DNA of 64,000 nucleotides, taken from NCBI RefSeq assembly GCF_002216685.1, contig NZ_CP022352.1, positions 744,001 through 808,000 of the forward strand, written 5' to 3'. The DNA is from Vibrio tarriae. Lineage in GTDB: Bacteria; Pseudomonadota; Gammaproteobacteria; Enterobacterales; Vibrionaceae. Numbering within the stretch: position 1 is the stretch's first letter; each line of letters begins with the position of its first letter. The notes below the pieces were generated by a model. The model saw nothing but the letters and a program-made list of their open reading frames with translations. It was not told the DNA's origin and did no database searches. A program made the translations under genes and the position numbers. Below are positions 39,171 to 49,346 of this stretch, piece after piece.

Positions 39171-39305
39171 TCCCTCCTACTTGAAGCTGCAGCGGTGTCT
39201 GTTACCTTCGTTTACCCCAATCACATAGCCTGTCTATGTCATGAAGATTGTCATGAAGATTCACTCACTGACTGCGCATCTACAAATCCAAGTAGTTTGG
39301 ATGCC
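39171..39305. repeat. Vibrio palindromic intergenic repeat, copy 4
   Basis: Begins CTACTTGAAGCTGCAGCGG and ends ATCCAAGTAGTTTGGAT, roughly inverse; the centre holds CAATCACATAGCCTGTCTATG and a short duplication of ATGAAGATTGTC. Confidence 0.65.
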
Positions 39306-39637
39306 GAATGCAAGAATAGATTTAAAGTTAAGCAATAAATGCGCCGAATGGATAAGCGTGGTGAATTATTTATACGTGATGTGAGCTTGATCGACTTCGA
39401 AAACGAAGCTTGTGAGTTGCTGGAATTTTGCCCTACAAAAAGGTGATCAAAGTCTAATTTATGGCAATTTAAAGCGAGGGCAATCGATTGTTCAGCCAAA
39501 AGCGATATGTCGGTAATTTGACAAAATAGAAGTAACGTACTGTTTGGTAAGCAATTTAAGAGTTGAGTGTTACAGAGGGGATTGTCTGGGTATGAAAACT
39601 TCGGCAGGGTAACACAAAAAAAAGTCAAATATCAGTC

Positions 39638-39665
39638 TTGAGAGAAAAAAAACGCGGCCTATAAT
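39638..39665 (+). promoter_or_regulatory. Sigma-70-type promoter ahead of guaC
   Basis: TTGAGA (39638-39643), a 16-base spacer and TATAAT (39660-39665). Transcription should start near 39672, directly at the 5' arm of the terminator hairpin. Confidence 0.7.
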
Positions 39666-39670
39666 GCTGA

Positions 39671-39704
39671 AAACCGGAGCGTCTGCCAACGCTCCGGTTT
39701 TTTT
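39671..39704 (+). terminator. Early terminator in the guaC leader
   Basis: A perfect 12-bp stem (39671-39682 with 39689-39700) with a 6-base loop and a T7 tail (39698-39704) starts within a few bases of the predicted transcription start. CGTCTGCCAACG in the loop region (39680-39691) is repeated at 39723-39734. guaC could need readthrough or a later promoter. Confidence 0.65.
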
Positions 39705-39792
39705 GTGTCCGAAATGTACTGACGTCTGCCAACGAAGGTACTACGCACTCTGCTAAGAGACACAAATGGTCTATTAATCAAGGAATTACACA

Positions 39793-40836
39793 ATGCGTAT
39801 CGAACAAGAACTTAAGTTAGGTTTTAAAGATGTCCTGTTTCGCCCGAAACGTTCAACCCTGAAAAGCCGTTCTCAAGTAAATTTAACCCGCGAGTTTACT
39901 TTCAAACATAGTGGTCGTCAATGGTCAGGCGTACCAGTGATTGCCGCCAATATGGACTCGGTAGGCAGTTTTGCCATGGCGAAAGCACTGGCTGAGCATG
40001 GTGTAATAACCGCAGTGCACAAACATTACACTGTGGCTGATTGGGCCGAGTTTGTGAAAAGTGCTGACAAAGCGACGCTGAACAATGTCATGGTTTCAAC
40101 CGGAACATCTGAAGCGGATTTCCAAAAAACCAAAGATGTCATGGCACTGTCGGATGAGTTGATCTTCATCTGTGTCGATATCGCGAACGGCTACTCAGAG
40201 CACCTTGTCGAGTACGTGCAAAGAGTGCGCGCTGCGTTTCCTGACAAAGTGATTTCTGCCGGCAACGTCGTAACAGGCGATATGGTAGAAGAGCTTATCC
40301 TAGCGGGTGCCGACATTGTTAAAGTGGGCATTGGCCCAGGCTCTGTATGTACTACACGCGTAAAAACCGGTGTCGGTTACCCACAATTGTCCGCGATTAT
40401 CGAATGTGCGGATGCTGCGCACGGCCTTGGTGGTCGTATCATCGGTGACGGCGGTTGTACTTGCCCTGGTGATGTCGCGAAAGCTTTCGGTGGCGGCGCG
40501 GATTTCGTGATGCTTGGCGGTATGCTGGCAGGCCATGAAGAAGCGGGCGGCGAACTCATCGTAAAAGATGGCGAAACCTTCATGAAATTTTACGGCATGT
40601 CATCGAAGAGCGCGATGGACAAGCATTCTGGCGGTGTAGCAGGTTACCGTGCAGCCGAAGGAAAAACCGTACTATTGCCATACCGTGGCAGCGTACACGG
40701 CACCATTCAAGATATCCTTGGCGGCGTGCGCTCAACCTGTACCTACGTAGGCGCGGCGGAGCTTCGTGAGCTAACTAAGCGTACAACTTTCATCCGAGTT
40801 CAAGAGCAAGAGAACAACGTCTACGGGCGTGAGTAA
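39793..40836 (+). CDS. guaC: GMP reductase
   Basis: This 347-aa protein has the same length as E. coli GuaC. It converts GMP to IMP with NADPH in purine salvage in the cytoplasm. Key features are the catalytic cysteine at residue 186 in GPGSVCTTR, the phosphate-binding [26 protein letters not shown] region, and the flexible flap [19 protein letters not shown]. An AAGGAAT ribosome binding site is 5-6 bases upstream. An intergenic terminator separates it from the convergent helicase gene. Confidence 0.95.
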   Translation: MRIEQELKLGFKDVLFRPKRSTLKSRSQVNLTREFTFKHSGRQWSGVPVIAANMDSVGSFAMAKALAEHGVITAVHKHYTVADWAEFVKSADKATLNNVMVSTGTSEADFQKTKDVMALSDELIFICVDIANGYSEHLVEYVQRVRAAFPDKVISAGNVVTGDMVEELILAGADIVKVGIGPGSVCTTRVKTGVGYPQLSAIIECADAAHGLGGRIIGDGGCTCPGDVAKAFGGGADFVMLGGMLAGHEEAGGELIVKDGETFMKFYGMSSKSAMDKHSGGVAGYRAAEGKTVLLPYRGSVHGTIQDILGGVRSTCTYVGAAELRELTKRTTFIRVQEQENNVYGRE

Positions 40837-40868
40837 TCACTGTTGTTGCGATAAGAGAGAAGCCAACA

Positions 40869-40895
40869 AAAAGAGCCACATGATGTGGCTCTTTT
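40869..40895. terminator. Bidirectional terminator between guaC and rhlE
   Basis: AAAAGAGCCACA (40869-40880) pairs perfectly with TGTGGCTCTTTT (40884-40895). The same hairpin is found almost unchanged at about 42,451-42,475 beyond the other side of rhlE. Confidence 0.85.
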
Positions 40896-40911
40896 GCTAT
40901 TGGTTTCACAC

Positions 40912-42306
40912 CTAAATCGGTTTAGCCGATGATGACTTTGTCACTGGTTTTGAAGAACTGCGACGAGAGCTGTTTGCGGGTTTTTGCGGTGCTGAATGAG
41001 TGCCGCCTTTTTTCGCTGTGCGAGCTTGTCCTGTAGGCTGGCCTCGGTGGCCAGCTTTAGGTTTGTTTTCAGCTGCGCTGCCTTTGTTTTCTCCAGCTCC
41101 CTCTACCTTTTTAGGCTTTTTGGGCTTTTTCGGTTTCAAAGGTCGAGTGTCTAACTTTGACTCAGGGAGTTGGTTGGTCGGCTCAAATCCCGCTAAATTT
41201 ACACGAGGCAATAAGGCTTGTGTTAAACGCTCAATCGCAAATAATTCCGGCGCTTCAATGGTACTTACCAAAGAAATCGCTTTACCGACCTCACCAGCTC
41301 GGCCTGTTCGACCAATTCGGTGCACGTAATCTTCAGCAATTTTCGGCAATTCAAAATTCACCACTTGAGGCAGTTGCGGGATATCAATGCCACGCGCAGC
41401 AATATCTGTTGCGACCAGAATACGCACCTCTCCCGCTTTAAAATCCGCCAACGCTCGTGTGCGTGCGCCTTGGCTCTTATTGCCGTGAATCGCGGCCGCG
41501 GTTAAACCTTGCTCGTTGAGATAGGTCGCTAAGCGGTTGGCACCATGCTTGGTACGCATAAATACCAGCACTTGTTGCCAATTCCCCTCTTTGACTAATT
41601 TCACCAGCATATCCGGTTTCTTTTTCACATCAGCAGGATAAATGCACTGCTCAACGGTTCTTGCCGTTGAGTTGGCTGGGCTGACTGAAATTTCGACAGG
41701 GTTATTCACTAAGCCTTTGGCAAGCTCACGGATTTCGGCCGAAAAGGTGGCTGAAAACAGTAGGTTTTGGCGCTTTTCAGGCAATAATTTCAGTATCTTA
41801 CGAATGTCACGAATAAAGCCCATGTCTAGCATGCGATCCGCTTCGTCAAGTACCAAAATTTCCAACTGATCAAATTTGACCGCATTTTGGTTATACAGAT
41901 CCATCAACCGGCCTGGGGTAGCCACTAAGATATCCGCACCTTTACACATTCGCTGCATTTGTGGGTTAATTTTCACACCACCAAACACAACCGCGCTCTT
42001 GAGCGGTAGATGGCGGCCATAGAGCATGACATTGTCTTGGATTTGTGCGGCCAGTTCACGCGTTGGGGTAAGGATTAAAGCACGAACTTGATTGGCGCGA
42101 ACTTTTGGTCCTTTTGCCAGCAATTCTAAAATGGGTAGCGTAAAGCCAGCCGTTTTTCCTGTGCCAGTTTGAGCTGCGGCCATCACGTCTTTGCCTGCTA
42201 AAACCGCAGGAATAGCCTGTAACTGAATCGGTGAAGGCGTGTTGTAGCCTTTCTCTTCAATCGCTTTAAGGATTGGCGCAGACAGACCGAGCGAGGTAAA
42301 ACCCAT
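40912..42306 (-). CDS. rhlE: ATP-dependent RNA helicase, DEAD-box (RhlE)
   Basis: This 464-aa protein carries the Q motif (near residue 25, SPIQLQAIP), Walker A AQTGTGKT (45-52), DEAD in [11 protein letters not shown] (about residue 155), SAT (near 188) and HRIGRTGR in the C-terminal RecA domain. The C-terminal 90 residues are Lys/Ser/Pro-rich. RhlE-type helicases remodel RNA during ribosome assembly and mRNA decay. The last 8 codons and the terminator are in a block duplicated from the neighbouring dicarboxylate carrier gene, read in a different frame. Confidence 0.92.
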   Translation of the reverse strand: MGFTSLGLSAPILKAIEEKGYNTPSPIQLQAIPAVLAGKDVMAAAQTGTGKTAGFTLPILELLAKGPKVRANQVRALILTPTRELAAQIQDNVMLYGRHLPLKSAVVFGGVKINPQMQRMCKGADILVATPGRLMDLYNQNAVKFDQLEILVLDEADRMLDMGFIRDIRKILKLLPEKRQNLLFSATFSAEIRELAKGLVNNPVEISVSPANSTARTVEQCIYPADVKKKPDMLVKLVKEGNWQQVLVFMRTKHGANRLATYLNEQGLTAAAIHGNKSQGARTRALADFKAGEVRILVATDIAARGIDIPQLPQVVNFELPKIAEDYVHRIGRTGRAGEVGKAISLVSTIEAPELFAIERLTQALLPRVNLAGFEPTNQLPESKLDTRPLKPKKPKKPKKVEGAGENKGSAAENKPKAGHRGQPTGQARTAKKGGTHSAPQKPANSSRRSSSKPVTKSSSAKPI

Positions 42307-42450
42307 ATATCATTCTCAACAGTAATCAAATAACGCGGCAAATCCGCGCAAAGCCTGCCATTCTGAGGCCTTTAGTGATTAGTAGCAACCGCTATCTACA
42401 ATGCCAAGTCAATTTGGATAGAGAGAAAATGAATATGTGGTTGTTAACCA

Positions 42451-42476
42451 AAAGAGCCACATGACGTGGCTCTTTA
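42451..42476 (-). terminator. Terminator of the C4-dicarboxylate carrier gene
   Basis: AAAGAGCCACA and TGTGGCTCTTT-like arms (one base change, TGACGTGG) form the same hairpin as at 40869-40895. It lies just past the end of the minus-strand carrier gene. Confidence 0.75.
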
Positions 42477-42497
42477 CTCTTTATTACATACCTCGGT

Positions 42498-43826
42498 TTA
42501 GCCGATGATGATTTTGCTGAGCACAAAACCCACACAGCAGGCAGAGATAACCGCAATGAGGCCGATCGACATAAAGGAGTGGTTGAAATACCACTTACCG
42601 ATCTTGGTGGTGCCTGTGTTATCGAAGTTCACGGTGGCGATATCTGATGGGTAGTTCGGAATAAAGAAGTAACCGTACAACGCTGGCATCAAGCCAATCA
42701 GCAGTGCGGGTTCTAAACCTAGCCCTAAACCAACAGGGAGCATCATCCGTGCTACTGCGGCTTGTGAGTTCACCACCACAGACACAATGAACAGCGCCAG
42801 AGCAAATGTCCAAGGGTAGTTGGTCACCATCTCCACGATGCCAGATTTAAATTGCGGCATCGCGTATTGGAAGTAGGTGTCAGACATCCACGCGATACCG
42901 AAGATGGCAATCGCAGCAACCATGCCAGACTTGAACACCACGCCGTTTGGTACAGAGCGCGGGTCTGTTTTGGTGGCGAGTAAAATGATACCGCCGAAAC
43001 AGAGCATGATCATTTGAATCACCATGTCCATGCCAATTGGCTTAGTGCCTTCTTGAATGGTGCGGATCTCCGGCCACATTGCAATCACCACGATCACTAA
43101 AATCGAGGAGATGAACAGCAGCACGGAGTTACGTGCTGATGCTGGCAAGGTTTCATCGAGTGAGGTGGCGGTGGTATTGAGGATTTTTTCACGCCAAACC
43201 GGATCTTGCAGTCTTGCTTGATACTCAGGATCGTTTTCCAGCTCTTTACCGCGTCTCAAACTGTACAGCGACATTAAAAGCGTACCGAATAAAGTCGCTG
43301 GTACCGTGACCATCAAAATCGATAGTAGGGTGATTTCATGGTTAATGTTGGAGAGTTGTGCCAAGTAGTAAACCACGGCGGCCGAAATCGGCGAGGCGGT
43401 AATGGCGATTTGTGACGCAACGGATGCTGCCGCCATAGGGCGCTCAGGACGAATGCCATTTTTCAGGGCAACGTCACCAATGATTGGCATGATCGAGTAA
43501 ACCGCATGACCTGTACCCAGCATAAACGTCATTGTGTAAGTGACAAAAGGGGCAATTAAAGTGACGCGTTTGGGGTTTTTGCGCAGCATACGCTCCGCCA
43601 CTTGCAGCATGTATTTTAAGCCACCAGCCGCTTCGAGAATCGAGGCACAAGTGACAACCGCGAGGATGATTAACATCACGGTGATCGGTGGCGAGGTCGG
43701 TGGCATCTTGAAGACGAAAACTTCGATAACCAAACCGATCCCTGAGACAACGCCAAGTCCAATACCGCCATACCGAGAGCCGATATACAGCATCAGAAGT
43801 AGAAAGAGAAATTCCACATACAGCAT
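42498..43826 (-). CDS. Anaerobic C4-dicarboxylate transporter (DcuA/DcuB family)
   Basis: This 442-aa inner-membrane protein has about 10-12 hydrophobic helices. The family signatures MLFVELLILL-like start (MLYVEFLFLLLMLYIGSRYGG), RPERPMAAASVASQIAITASPISAAVVYY and YPSDIATVNFDNTGTTKIG are present. The family exchanges fumarate, malate or aspartate for succinate in anaerobic respiration. Features mix DcuA (ITASPISAAVVY) and DcuB (GGIGLG, RPERPM), so I leave the letter open. It is monocistronic on the minus strand upstream of rhlE. Confidence 0.88.
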   Translation of the reverse strand: MLYVEFLFLLLMLYIGSRYGGIGLGVVSGIGLVIEVFVFKMPPTSPPITVMLIILAVVTCASILEAAGGLKYMLQVAERMLRKNPKRVTLIAPFVTYTMTFMLGTGHAVYSIMPIIGDVALKNGIRPERPMAAASVASQIAITASPISAAVVYYLAQLSNINHEITLLSILMVTVPATLFGTLLMSLYSLRRGKELENDPEYQARLQDPVWREKILNTTATSLDETLPASARNSVLLFISSILVIVVIAMWPEIRTIQEGTKPIGMDMVIQMIMLCFGGIILLATKTDPRSVPNGVVFKSGMVAAIAIFGIAWMSDTYFQYAMPQFKSGIVEMVTNYPWTFALALFIVSVVVNSQAAVARMMLPVGLGLGLEPALLIGLMPALYGYFFIPNYPSDIATVNFDNTGTTKIGKWYFNHSFMSIGLIAVISACCVGFVLSKIIIG

Positions 43827-44076
43827 TTGATGTTCCCTATATTTAAATGAAGTTGTATGTATTGTCTGGTTTCATTTGCAAAAATTATGAAGCAGAGTTC
43901 ACAGAATCCTATGCGGGAAATATCAGATGCTGATATTCAGGAGGGAATCACACTATCAGGCTGAAAAGTAAAGATTTTAGGTGGTTTTGTGTAACGAGTA
44001 TGTTGCGCCACACAAAGCGTTATTTTGACCATCAAGCCAAGCGAAAGACTTGGCTTGATGTTGGTCAAGAAGTCGT

Positions 44077-44907
44077 CTAGTCGTAAATGGTTGGAATCGG
44101 CTGACGCTTATGTTGAGTCGCGTTATAAATCGCGATCAAACGTTCACTCACGTGTGCTGGAACGGGGTTTCCTTCCAGAAAATCGTCGATTTGCTCATAA
44201 GTCAGATTCAAGGCTGCTTCATCGGCTTTTTGCGGCGCGAGTTCTTCAAGATCCGCGGTGGGTGTTTTGTGTACCAGTTGTGCGGGAGCACCCAAGGTTT
44301 CAGCCAGCAAACGAACTTGGCGTTTGTTGAGGCCAAACAGTGGGGCGAGATCACAAGCACCATCGCCAAACTTGGTGTAAAAACCGGTAATGTTCTCGGC
44401 TGAGTGATCCGTCCCTAGTACCAATCCACCTACATAACCAGCAATTTCATACTGCGCGACCATGCGCGCGCGCGCTTTCACATTGCCTTTAATGAAATCG
44501 ATCTTGGCGGGATCGCTTGGAACCAGACCGGTATTGGTTAAGGCTTGTTGTGACGCCGCGTGTAAGCCATCTACCCCCGCTTTGATGTTCACCGAAACCG
44601 AGTGAGTTGGACGAATAAAGGAGAGTGCAAGTTGCGCTTCATCTTCATCTTTTTGCTCGCCGTAAGGCAAACGCACCGCGATAAATTGGTAGTCAGAAGT
44701 ATTGTGCTGCTGATTGAGCTCTTCAACAGCGAGTTGGGCTAAGCGGCCACAGGTCGTTGAATCAACACCACCACTGATGCCCAAAACTAAGGATTTGCAG
44801 CGAGCTTCGGTGAGCTTACGTTTAATAAAAGCCACGCGGCGTTCGATTTCAAACTGCGGATCAATCGAAGGCAGTACGCGCATTTCTTCACGGATCTTGT
44901 GTTCCAT
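44077..44907 (-). CDS. nadE: NH3-dependent NAD+ synthetase
   Basis: This 276-aa protein has the P-loop SGGVDST at 45-51 and no glutaminase domain, so it uses ammonia to convert nicotinate adenine dinucleotide to NAD+. The ATG at 44907 has GGAAAGGA upstream; an upstream in-frame ATG at 44934 is less likely. Segment [16 protein letters not shown] and the C-terminal KTPTADL are family-typical. It is divergent from the NadD-like gene, forming a small NAD pair. Confidence 0.93.
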   Translation of the reverse strand: MEHKIREEMRVLPSIDPQFEIERRVAFIKRKLTEARCKSLVLGISGGVDSTTCGRLAQLAVEELNQQHNTSDYQFIAVRLPYGEQKDEDEAQLALSFIRPTHSVSVNIKAGVDGLHAASQQALTNTGLVPSDPAKIDFIKGNVKARARMVAQYEIAGYVGGLVLGTDHSAENITGFYTKFGDGACDLAPLFGLNKRQVRLLAETLGAPAQLVHKTPTADLEELAPQKADEAALNLTYEQIDDFLEGNPVPAHVSERLIAIYNATQHKRQPIPTIYD

Positions 44908-45009
44908 AGGTTCCTTTCCTGCAAGCAATGTCAATTTTTCGGTGTATGATACCGCAATCGTTGAATTAGAAAACCGAGAAAGGGCATTTCCTGATCGGCA
45001 AGGTACACA

Positions 45010-45537
45010 ATGAAAAAGATTGCGGTGTTTGGCAGCGCCTTTAATCCTCCGACCTTAGGCCACAAAAGCATTATTGATTCGCTTGGTCATTTTGATTTGA
45101 TTCTGTTAGTGCCGAGCATTGCCCATGCTTGGGGAAAAACCATGCTCGATTACGAGTTGCGCAATCAACTGGTCGATCAATTCATTCAAGATATAGGCTC
45201 AAGCAAAGTGCAGCGTTCCGATGTTGAGCAAGCCTTATTTACTCCGCCAGAGGCCGTTACTACTTATGCGGTGTTGACGTGTTTGCAAGCTCTCTATCCT
45301 GACGATGAGTTCACCTTTGTGTTAGGGCCAGACAATCTACTTAATTTCGGAAAATTCTACAAAGCCGATGAAATACTGCAGCGTTGGACAGTGATGGCAT
45401 GCCCTGAAAGGTTGCCTATCCGCAGCACTACGATTCGTGATGCTCTGCAAAATAGACACCCCATTACAGGCATGACCACAGCTGGAGTTGAACGCTTGTT
45501 ACATCAGCAGCAGCTTTATACAAACCCAAGCTTCTAA
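45010..45537 (+). CDS. Nicotinate-nucleotide adenylyltransferase-like protein
   Basis: This 175-aa nucleotidyltransferase has [11 protein letters not shown] (8-18), equal to the GxFxPxHxGH motif with a threonine in place of the first histidine, and the C-terminal RSTTIRDAL, corresponding to ISxTxxR of the NadD fold. NadD transfers AMP to nicotinate mononucleotide. The divergent nadE supports a NAD role. It is shorter than E. coli NadD (213 aa) and lacks the usual first histidine, so either activity or substrate may differ; a second, canonical nadD is likely elsewhere. Confidence 0.7.
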   Translation: MKKIAVFGSAFNPPTLGHKSIIDSLGHFDLILLVPSIAHAWGKTMLDYELRNQLVDQFIQDIGSSKVQRSDVEQALFTPPEAVTTYAVLTCLQALYPDDEFTFVLGPDNLLNFGKFYKADEILQRWTVMACPERLPIRSTTIRDALQNRHPITGMTTAGVERLLHQQQLYTNPSF

Positions 45538-45550
45538 TTCTAATATGCAT

Positions 45551-45586
45551 TGGCTGAGTGACTGAGGGTTGTTCGTCATTCAGCCA
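45551..45586. terminator. Terminator-like inverted repeat
   Basis: TGGCTGAGTGAC (45551-45562) and GTCATTCAGCCA (45575-45586) form a 12-bp stem with one G-U and a 12-base loop. There is no T-run. Confidence 0.4.
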
Positions 45587-45691
45587 GTGGATGCCAAGTA
45601 TTACTCATTGATCTCGTGAAATATCCTCCTCCTATCTGCGCTATTGTGCTAAAACTAAATAAGGTCAAAGTAGTTGGAGTGTGGAGACGAC

Positions 45692-47233
45692 ATGGATCTG
45701 TTTGCAGATATGCGGCAAGACGCCGCCGAGGAAAAAGAACGTGTAGTCATGCACTGCCATGAACCTTGGCGCGTTTTACTGGTCGATGATGATGAACAGA
45801 TGCATCAAATCACCCGATTGGCATTAGCGGGTTTCCAATTCCAAAATCGTACATTGGAGCTGATTTCGGTGCTTTCTGGACAAGAAGCCAAGGCTGTGAT
45901 GGCTGAAAAATCCGATATTGCTTTGGCATTGATTGACGTGGTGATGGAAACTGAACACGCGGGTCTAGATTTGGTGCGTTACATTCGTGAAGAGCTCCAA
46001 AACCGTCAAGTGCGTTTGGTGCTGCGTACCGGACAAGCAGGGCAAGCTCCTGAAGATAAAGTCATCAAAGAGTATGAGATTGATGATTACAAAGAAAAAA
46101 CCGAGCTGACCACCCAAAAATTGCGTACCTTGCTGTATTCGATGTTGCGTGCTTATCGCGATTTATGTTTGATTGAAGATCAAAAACGAGGGTTAAGCCA
46201 AGTGATTGAGGCTTCTGCGAATGTCCAGAACACCAGAACCCTACAAACCTACGCGACAGCGGTGTTGAGCCAATTAACCTCACTGCTTAAATTGCATGCT
46301 TCCGCATTTTACTGTGTGGTGAACCCGCGCCCAGGAGAAGAGCAGTACAGTGCATTAACCGTTGCTACAACGGCAGAATGTGTGGATTTGTATGTGGAAT
46401 CTCCGTTCAAAGGGCTCCCCGAAGAGGTTGAAATTCGCTGTAAAGAGGTGTTGAACAACGGGCGTACCCGTGATTACGGGGATGCCTATGTGTTCTTTAA
46501 ACAAGATGAACGTGGTGTTGATAGCGTACTGTATGTCGATCTTGATCAAGAGCTTTCCGAGTTGGATAGAAAGCTACTGGAAATCTACATGTACAACATT
46601 GGGCTGACGTTCGAAAACATTAACTTGATGGTGGATCTACGCGAAACCTCGAAAGAGTTGGTGTACAACCTTGCGAATGCCGTAGAGGCGCGTAGCCGAG
46701 AAACGGGAGCGCATGTTCAGCGAGTTTCGTTGTTTTGCGAACGGTTGGCGTTGCTATACGGGCTACCAGATGCTGATGCCGATATGATCAAAAGTGCAGC
46801 CCCCCTGCATGATGTCGGTAAAGTCGCCATTCCAGATAGTATTTTGCATAAACCCGGCAAGTTGGATGCTCAAGAGTGGGCGATTATGCAAAAGCATGTT
46901 GAGTACGGTGTAGATATTCTGAGTCGTTCTAAGCGGCGATTGATTCATGTTGCGAAAGAAATTGCTGCTACCCACCATGAGAAATGGGATGGCAGTGGTT
47001 ATCCGAACCGCTTACAAGGCGATGATATTCCCATTTCAGGCCGTATTACTGCTTTAGCCGATGTCTTTGATGCTCTAGGGGCAAAACGTTCCTATAAAGA
47101 TCCGTGGTCAGATGAACAGATCCGAGAAGAGTTAATTGCGCAAAAAGGGCGTCACTTTGAGCCAAAACTGGTTGAACTGTTACTCAAACATTGGGATGAG
47201 TTTATTGCCATCCGTGCTTCGCTGCCGGATTAG
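45692..47233 (+). CDS. Response regulator with DUF3369 and HD-GYP domains
   Basis: The ATG at 45692 has GGAG upstream; an in-frame start 18 bases earlier is possible. The 513-aa protein has a receiver domain (about 25-145; LLVDDDEQMH, phospho-acceptor in ALIDVVMET), a DUF3369-type middle and an HD-GYP domain (about 335-505) with LHDVGK and HHEKWDGSGYP. HD-GYP proteins hydrolyse cyclic di-GMP. This protein most likely turns a sensor signal into lower c-di-GMP. Neighbours are a histidine kinase on the opposite strand and a periplasmic binding protein. Confidence 0.9.
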   Translation: MDLFADMRQDAAEEKERVVMHCHEPWRVLLVDDDEQMHQITRLALAGFQFQNRTLELISVLSGQEAKAVMAEKSDIALALIDVVMETEHAGLDLVRYIREELQNRQVRLVLRTGQAGQAPEDKVIKEYEIDDYKEKTELTTQKLRTLLYSMLRAYRDLCLIEDQKRGLSQVIEASANVQNTRTLQTYATAVLSQLTSLLKLHASAFYCVVNPRPGEEQYSALTVATTAECVDLYVESPFKGLPEEVEIRCKEVLNNGRTRDYGDAYVFFKQDERGVDSVLYVDLDQELSELDRKLLEIYMYNIGLTFENINLMVDLRETSKELVYNLANAVEARSRETGAHVQRVSLFCERLALLYGLPDADADMIKSAAPLHDVGKVAIPDSILHKPGKLDAQEWAIMQKHVEYGVDILSRSKRRLIHVAKEIAATHHEKWDGSGYPNRLQGDDIPISGRITALADVFDALGAKRSYKDPWSDEQIREELIAQKGRHFEPKLVELLLKHWDEFIAIRASLPD

Positions 47234-47263
47234 GGTGGCTAATGGCGTCGGCGCGAAGTATGG

Positions 47264-49210
47264 CTAGGTCACGGAATCGGGTATTTGAGGCATCGATAGC
47301 GCTTTGGGTAATGTGATCACGTAATGCACACCGTGCCCCGGTTCGGAGGCAAAAGCCAGTTGGCCATGCAGCTTTTGCTTAACCAAATTAAACACTAGAT
47401 TTAATCCCAATCCTGATCCACCTTGACCTCGTTTAGTGGTAAAAAATGGTTCAAAGATTTTCTGATGCAGCTCTTTTGCCACACCGCATCCATTGTCTCG
47501 ATACTCAATAATGATCTGCTGCTCTTTTTGATAGAAGTGAATATCAATCGCTGGTTGAGAGGTCTCTGCGAAAGCGTGATTCACACTGTTCATTACCAAA
47601 TTAGTCATTATCTGCGTTAGTACGCCAGGTAAGCTGTTCATCATCACGGCATCATCCCCATGCAGTTGCGGCGTCACCGGAATTTTTCGTGTTTCACTGT
47701 GTAAGCTGGCCATCAGTGCGTCGAGGACTTGTTTTACGTCAAATTGGCTACGGCTTTCCGAAACTTGATCGACGGCCGTCTGTTTAAAATCTCGAATCAG
47801 TCGCGCGGCTCGGTTGAGGTTAGTTTCTAACATGAGGGTGCTCTGAGTCATCCTCGCCATCAATTCTGCAAACTGTTGGCTGGTGAGTGTTTGTTGGTTG
47901 AAAGCGTTCAGCAAGCTTTCTCGTGTTTCTTGAATCACAGAAGTGGCCGTCACCGCAATACCTAATGGCGTATTCACTTCATGTGCGACGCCTGCCACTA
48001 AGCCACCGAGAGCGGCGAGCTTCTCAGATTCAATCAGTTGGGTTTGGGTTTCTTGTAAACGGGTTAGACTGAGCGCTAAGTCTTGCGTTCGAGTCGCGAC
48101 TTGTTGCTCCAGATCTTGGTTCATGATTTCTAAACTCAATTGAGCCAGTTTGAGTGATGTAATGTTGATTGCGGTACCACGAAATCCGAGAAATTGCTCA
48201 TCGGTATACCGAGCAATGCCTTGGAACAGTAAATAAGCTTGAGAGCCATCGCTGAGTGGGAGTTCCACTTCACAATTGGAGAAATCTTGCTGTTTGAGTA
48301 AGCAGTTCATGAGCGCGGCTGAGGATTGGATCGGCGCAATACGCACCATCAGTGGTTTGGATTCTTCATCAATCGCTAACGCAGTAGACATGGCTTCTGA
48401 GCTATAAATCAGCTCGCCATGGCTGTTGGTTTCCCATAACCAATCGGAGGCGGCTTGTGCAAAATCTTCCAATCGCTCTTGTTCCGATTTGATGGTGCGG
48501 TAAAGGGTTGTCACGTTGTTCGCAATTCGATTGGTTTCATCCCCCAGCCATTGTAACTCGTCATTTTTCTCCATAATCCAAGGGTTATAAGGCAGTTGCA
48601 GTGGCTTTTTAGGGTGGCGGGGATTGTAGCGGCGTAGAAATTGCGCGATCGCAAAAATCCGCTGATTCACACTGGCGTGGAAAATCAGCAAGATTAAATA
48701 ACACACAATGGCGGTTTTCAGTGCATTGACGGCTAAGGTGAGCAGAAACTGGCGAATCAAATAGTTGTAGATACCTTGAGCATCAGATTCAACATATAAA
48801 GTGCCGATCTTTTCAGTTATCTGAGTATCAGGGTTGGTGTATTCCAGTGGAATCTCACTATTCAATGCCATGCTTTTTACGGGTTCTCCGGCTGAAAAAT
48901 GGTAGTCACCAGAGGTGATCTTCATATAATCGACATTCGGTAAGTTGACTAAGCCTTCCAGCCTTTGGGTGAGCACCACTAAGTCATAGTTCCACAATGA
49001 GCTGGCGAGAAGCTCTGCATGAATGGTTTGAATTTCATCATGCCTAGCTTGGACGTTGTTGAACTCTCGGTTGTAGTCGATGAAGGTTTGGGTAATCGTC
49101 ATTGCTAAAGTCACTGCACCACTGAGGATCACCATGATAAGAATGATGCGTCGGCCAATACGGCTGAACATCGGGTTGCTGTCTATTTCTTCTGCGTCAC
49201 GTTTTTTCAT
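47264..49210 (-). CDS. Membrane sensor histidine kinase
   Basis: A 648-aa inner-membrane kinase with a first helix (about 20-42), a periplasmic sensor domain (43-155), a second helix (about 160-180), a PAS-like domain (250-350), a coiled linker, a HisKA domain with phosphoacceptor His410 in VAGVAHEVNTPLG, and HATPase_c with N (LVMNSVNHAF), G1 (DNGCGV) and G2 (GSGLGLNLV) boxes. It has no receiver domain of its own. It is convergent with the HD-GYP response regulator gene and divergent from the periplasmic binding protein gene, so the three probably make one pathway. Confidence 0.9.
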   Translation of the reverse strand: MKKRDAEEIDSNPMFSRIGRRIILIMVILSGAVTLAMTITQTFIDYNREFNNVQARHDEIQTIHAELLASSLWNYDLVVLTQRLEGLVNLPNVDYMKITSGDYHFSAGEPVKSMALNSEIPLEYTNPDTQITEKIGTLYVESDAQGIYNYLIRQFLLTLAVNALKTAIVCYLILLIFHASVNQRIFAIAQFLRRYNPRHPKKPLQLPYNPWIMEKNDELQWLGDETNRIANNVTTLYRTIKSEQERLEDFAQAASDWLWETNSHGELIYSSEAMSTALAIDEESKPLMVRIAPIQSSAALMNCLLKQQDFSNCEVELPLSDGSQAYLLFQGIARYTDEQFLGFRGTAINITSLKLAQLSLEIMNQDLEQQVATRTQDLALSLTRLQETQTQLIESEKLAALGGLVAGVAHEVNTPLGIAVTATSVIQETRESLLNAFNQQTLTSQQFAELMARMTQSTLMLETNLNRAARLIRDFKQTAVDQVSESRSQFDVKQVLDALMASLHSETRKIPVTPQLHGDDAVMMNSLPGVLTQIMTNLVMNSVNHAFAETSQPAIDIHFYQKEQQIIIEYRDNGCGVAKELHQKIFEPFFTTKRGQGGSGLGLNLVFNLVKQKLHGQLAFASEPGHGVHYVITLPKALSMPQIPDSVT

Positions 49211-49346
49211 TATTAACTATTGTGTTAGAAGCGATTCATTTCATTATAGATGGAGTACTTACCTTCTTCCTACAAGCAGCGCCAAGCGGTTTAGGTATAG
49301 AAGAATGAAGATCAACTAAACTTGCTAGAAATCAGGAGGAAGCCTT

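Larger units (their letters stand above)
39136..39792. other. Intergenic region upstream of guaC
   Basis: The left third holds a palindromic repeat copy; the middle (about 39,310-39,600) has no supported gene, although a 125-codon minus-strand frame is open there. The right end holds the guaC promoter and an unusual early terminator. Confidence 0.5.

Noticed and set aside
39251..39628. 125-codon minus-strand open frame upstream of guaC
   Set aside because: It overlaps a palindromic repeat, has no ribosome binding site and its composition is not protein-like.
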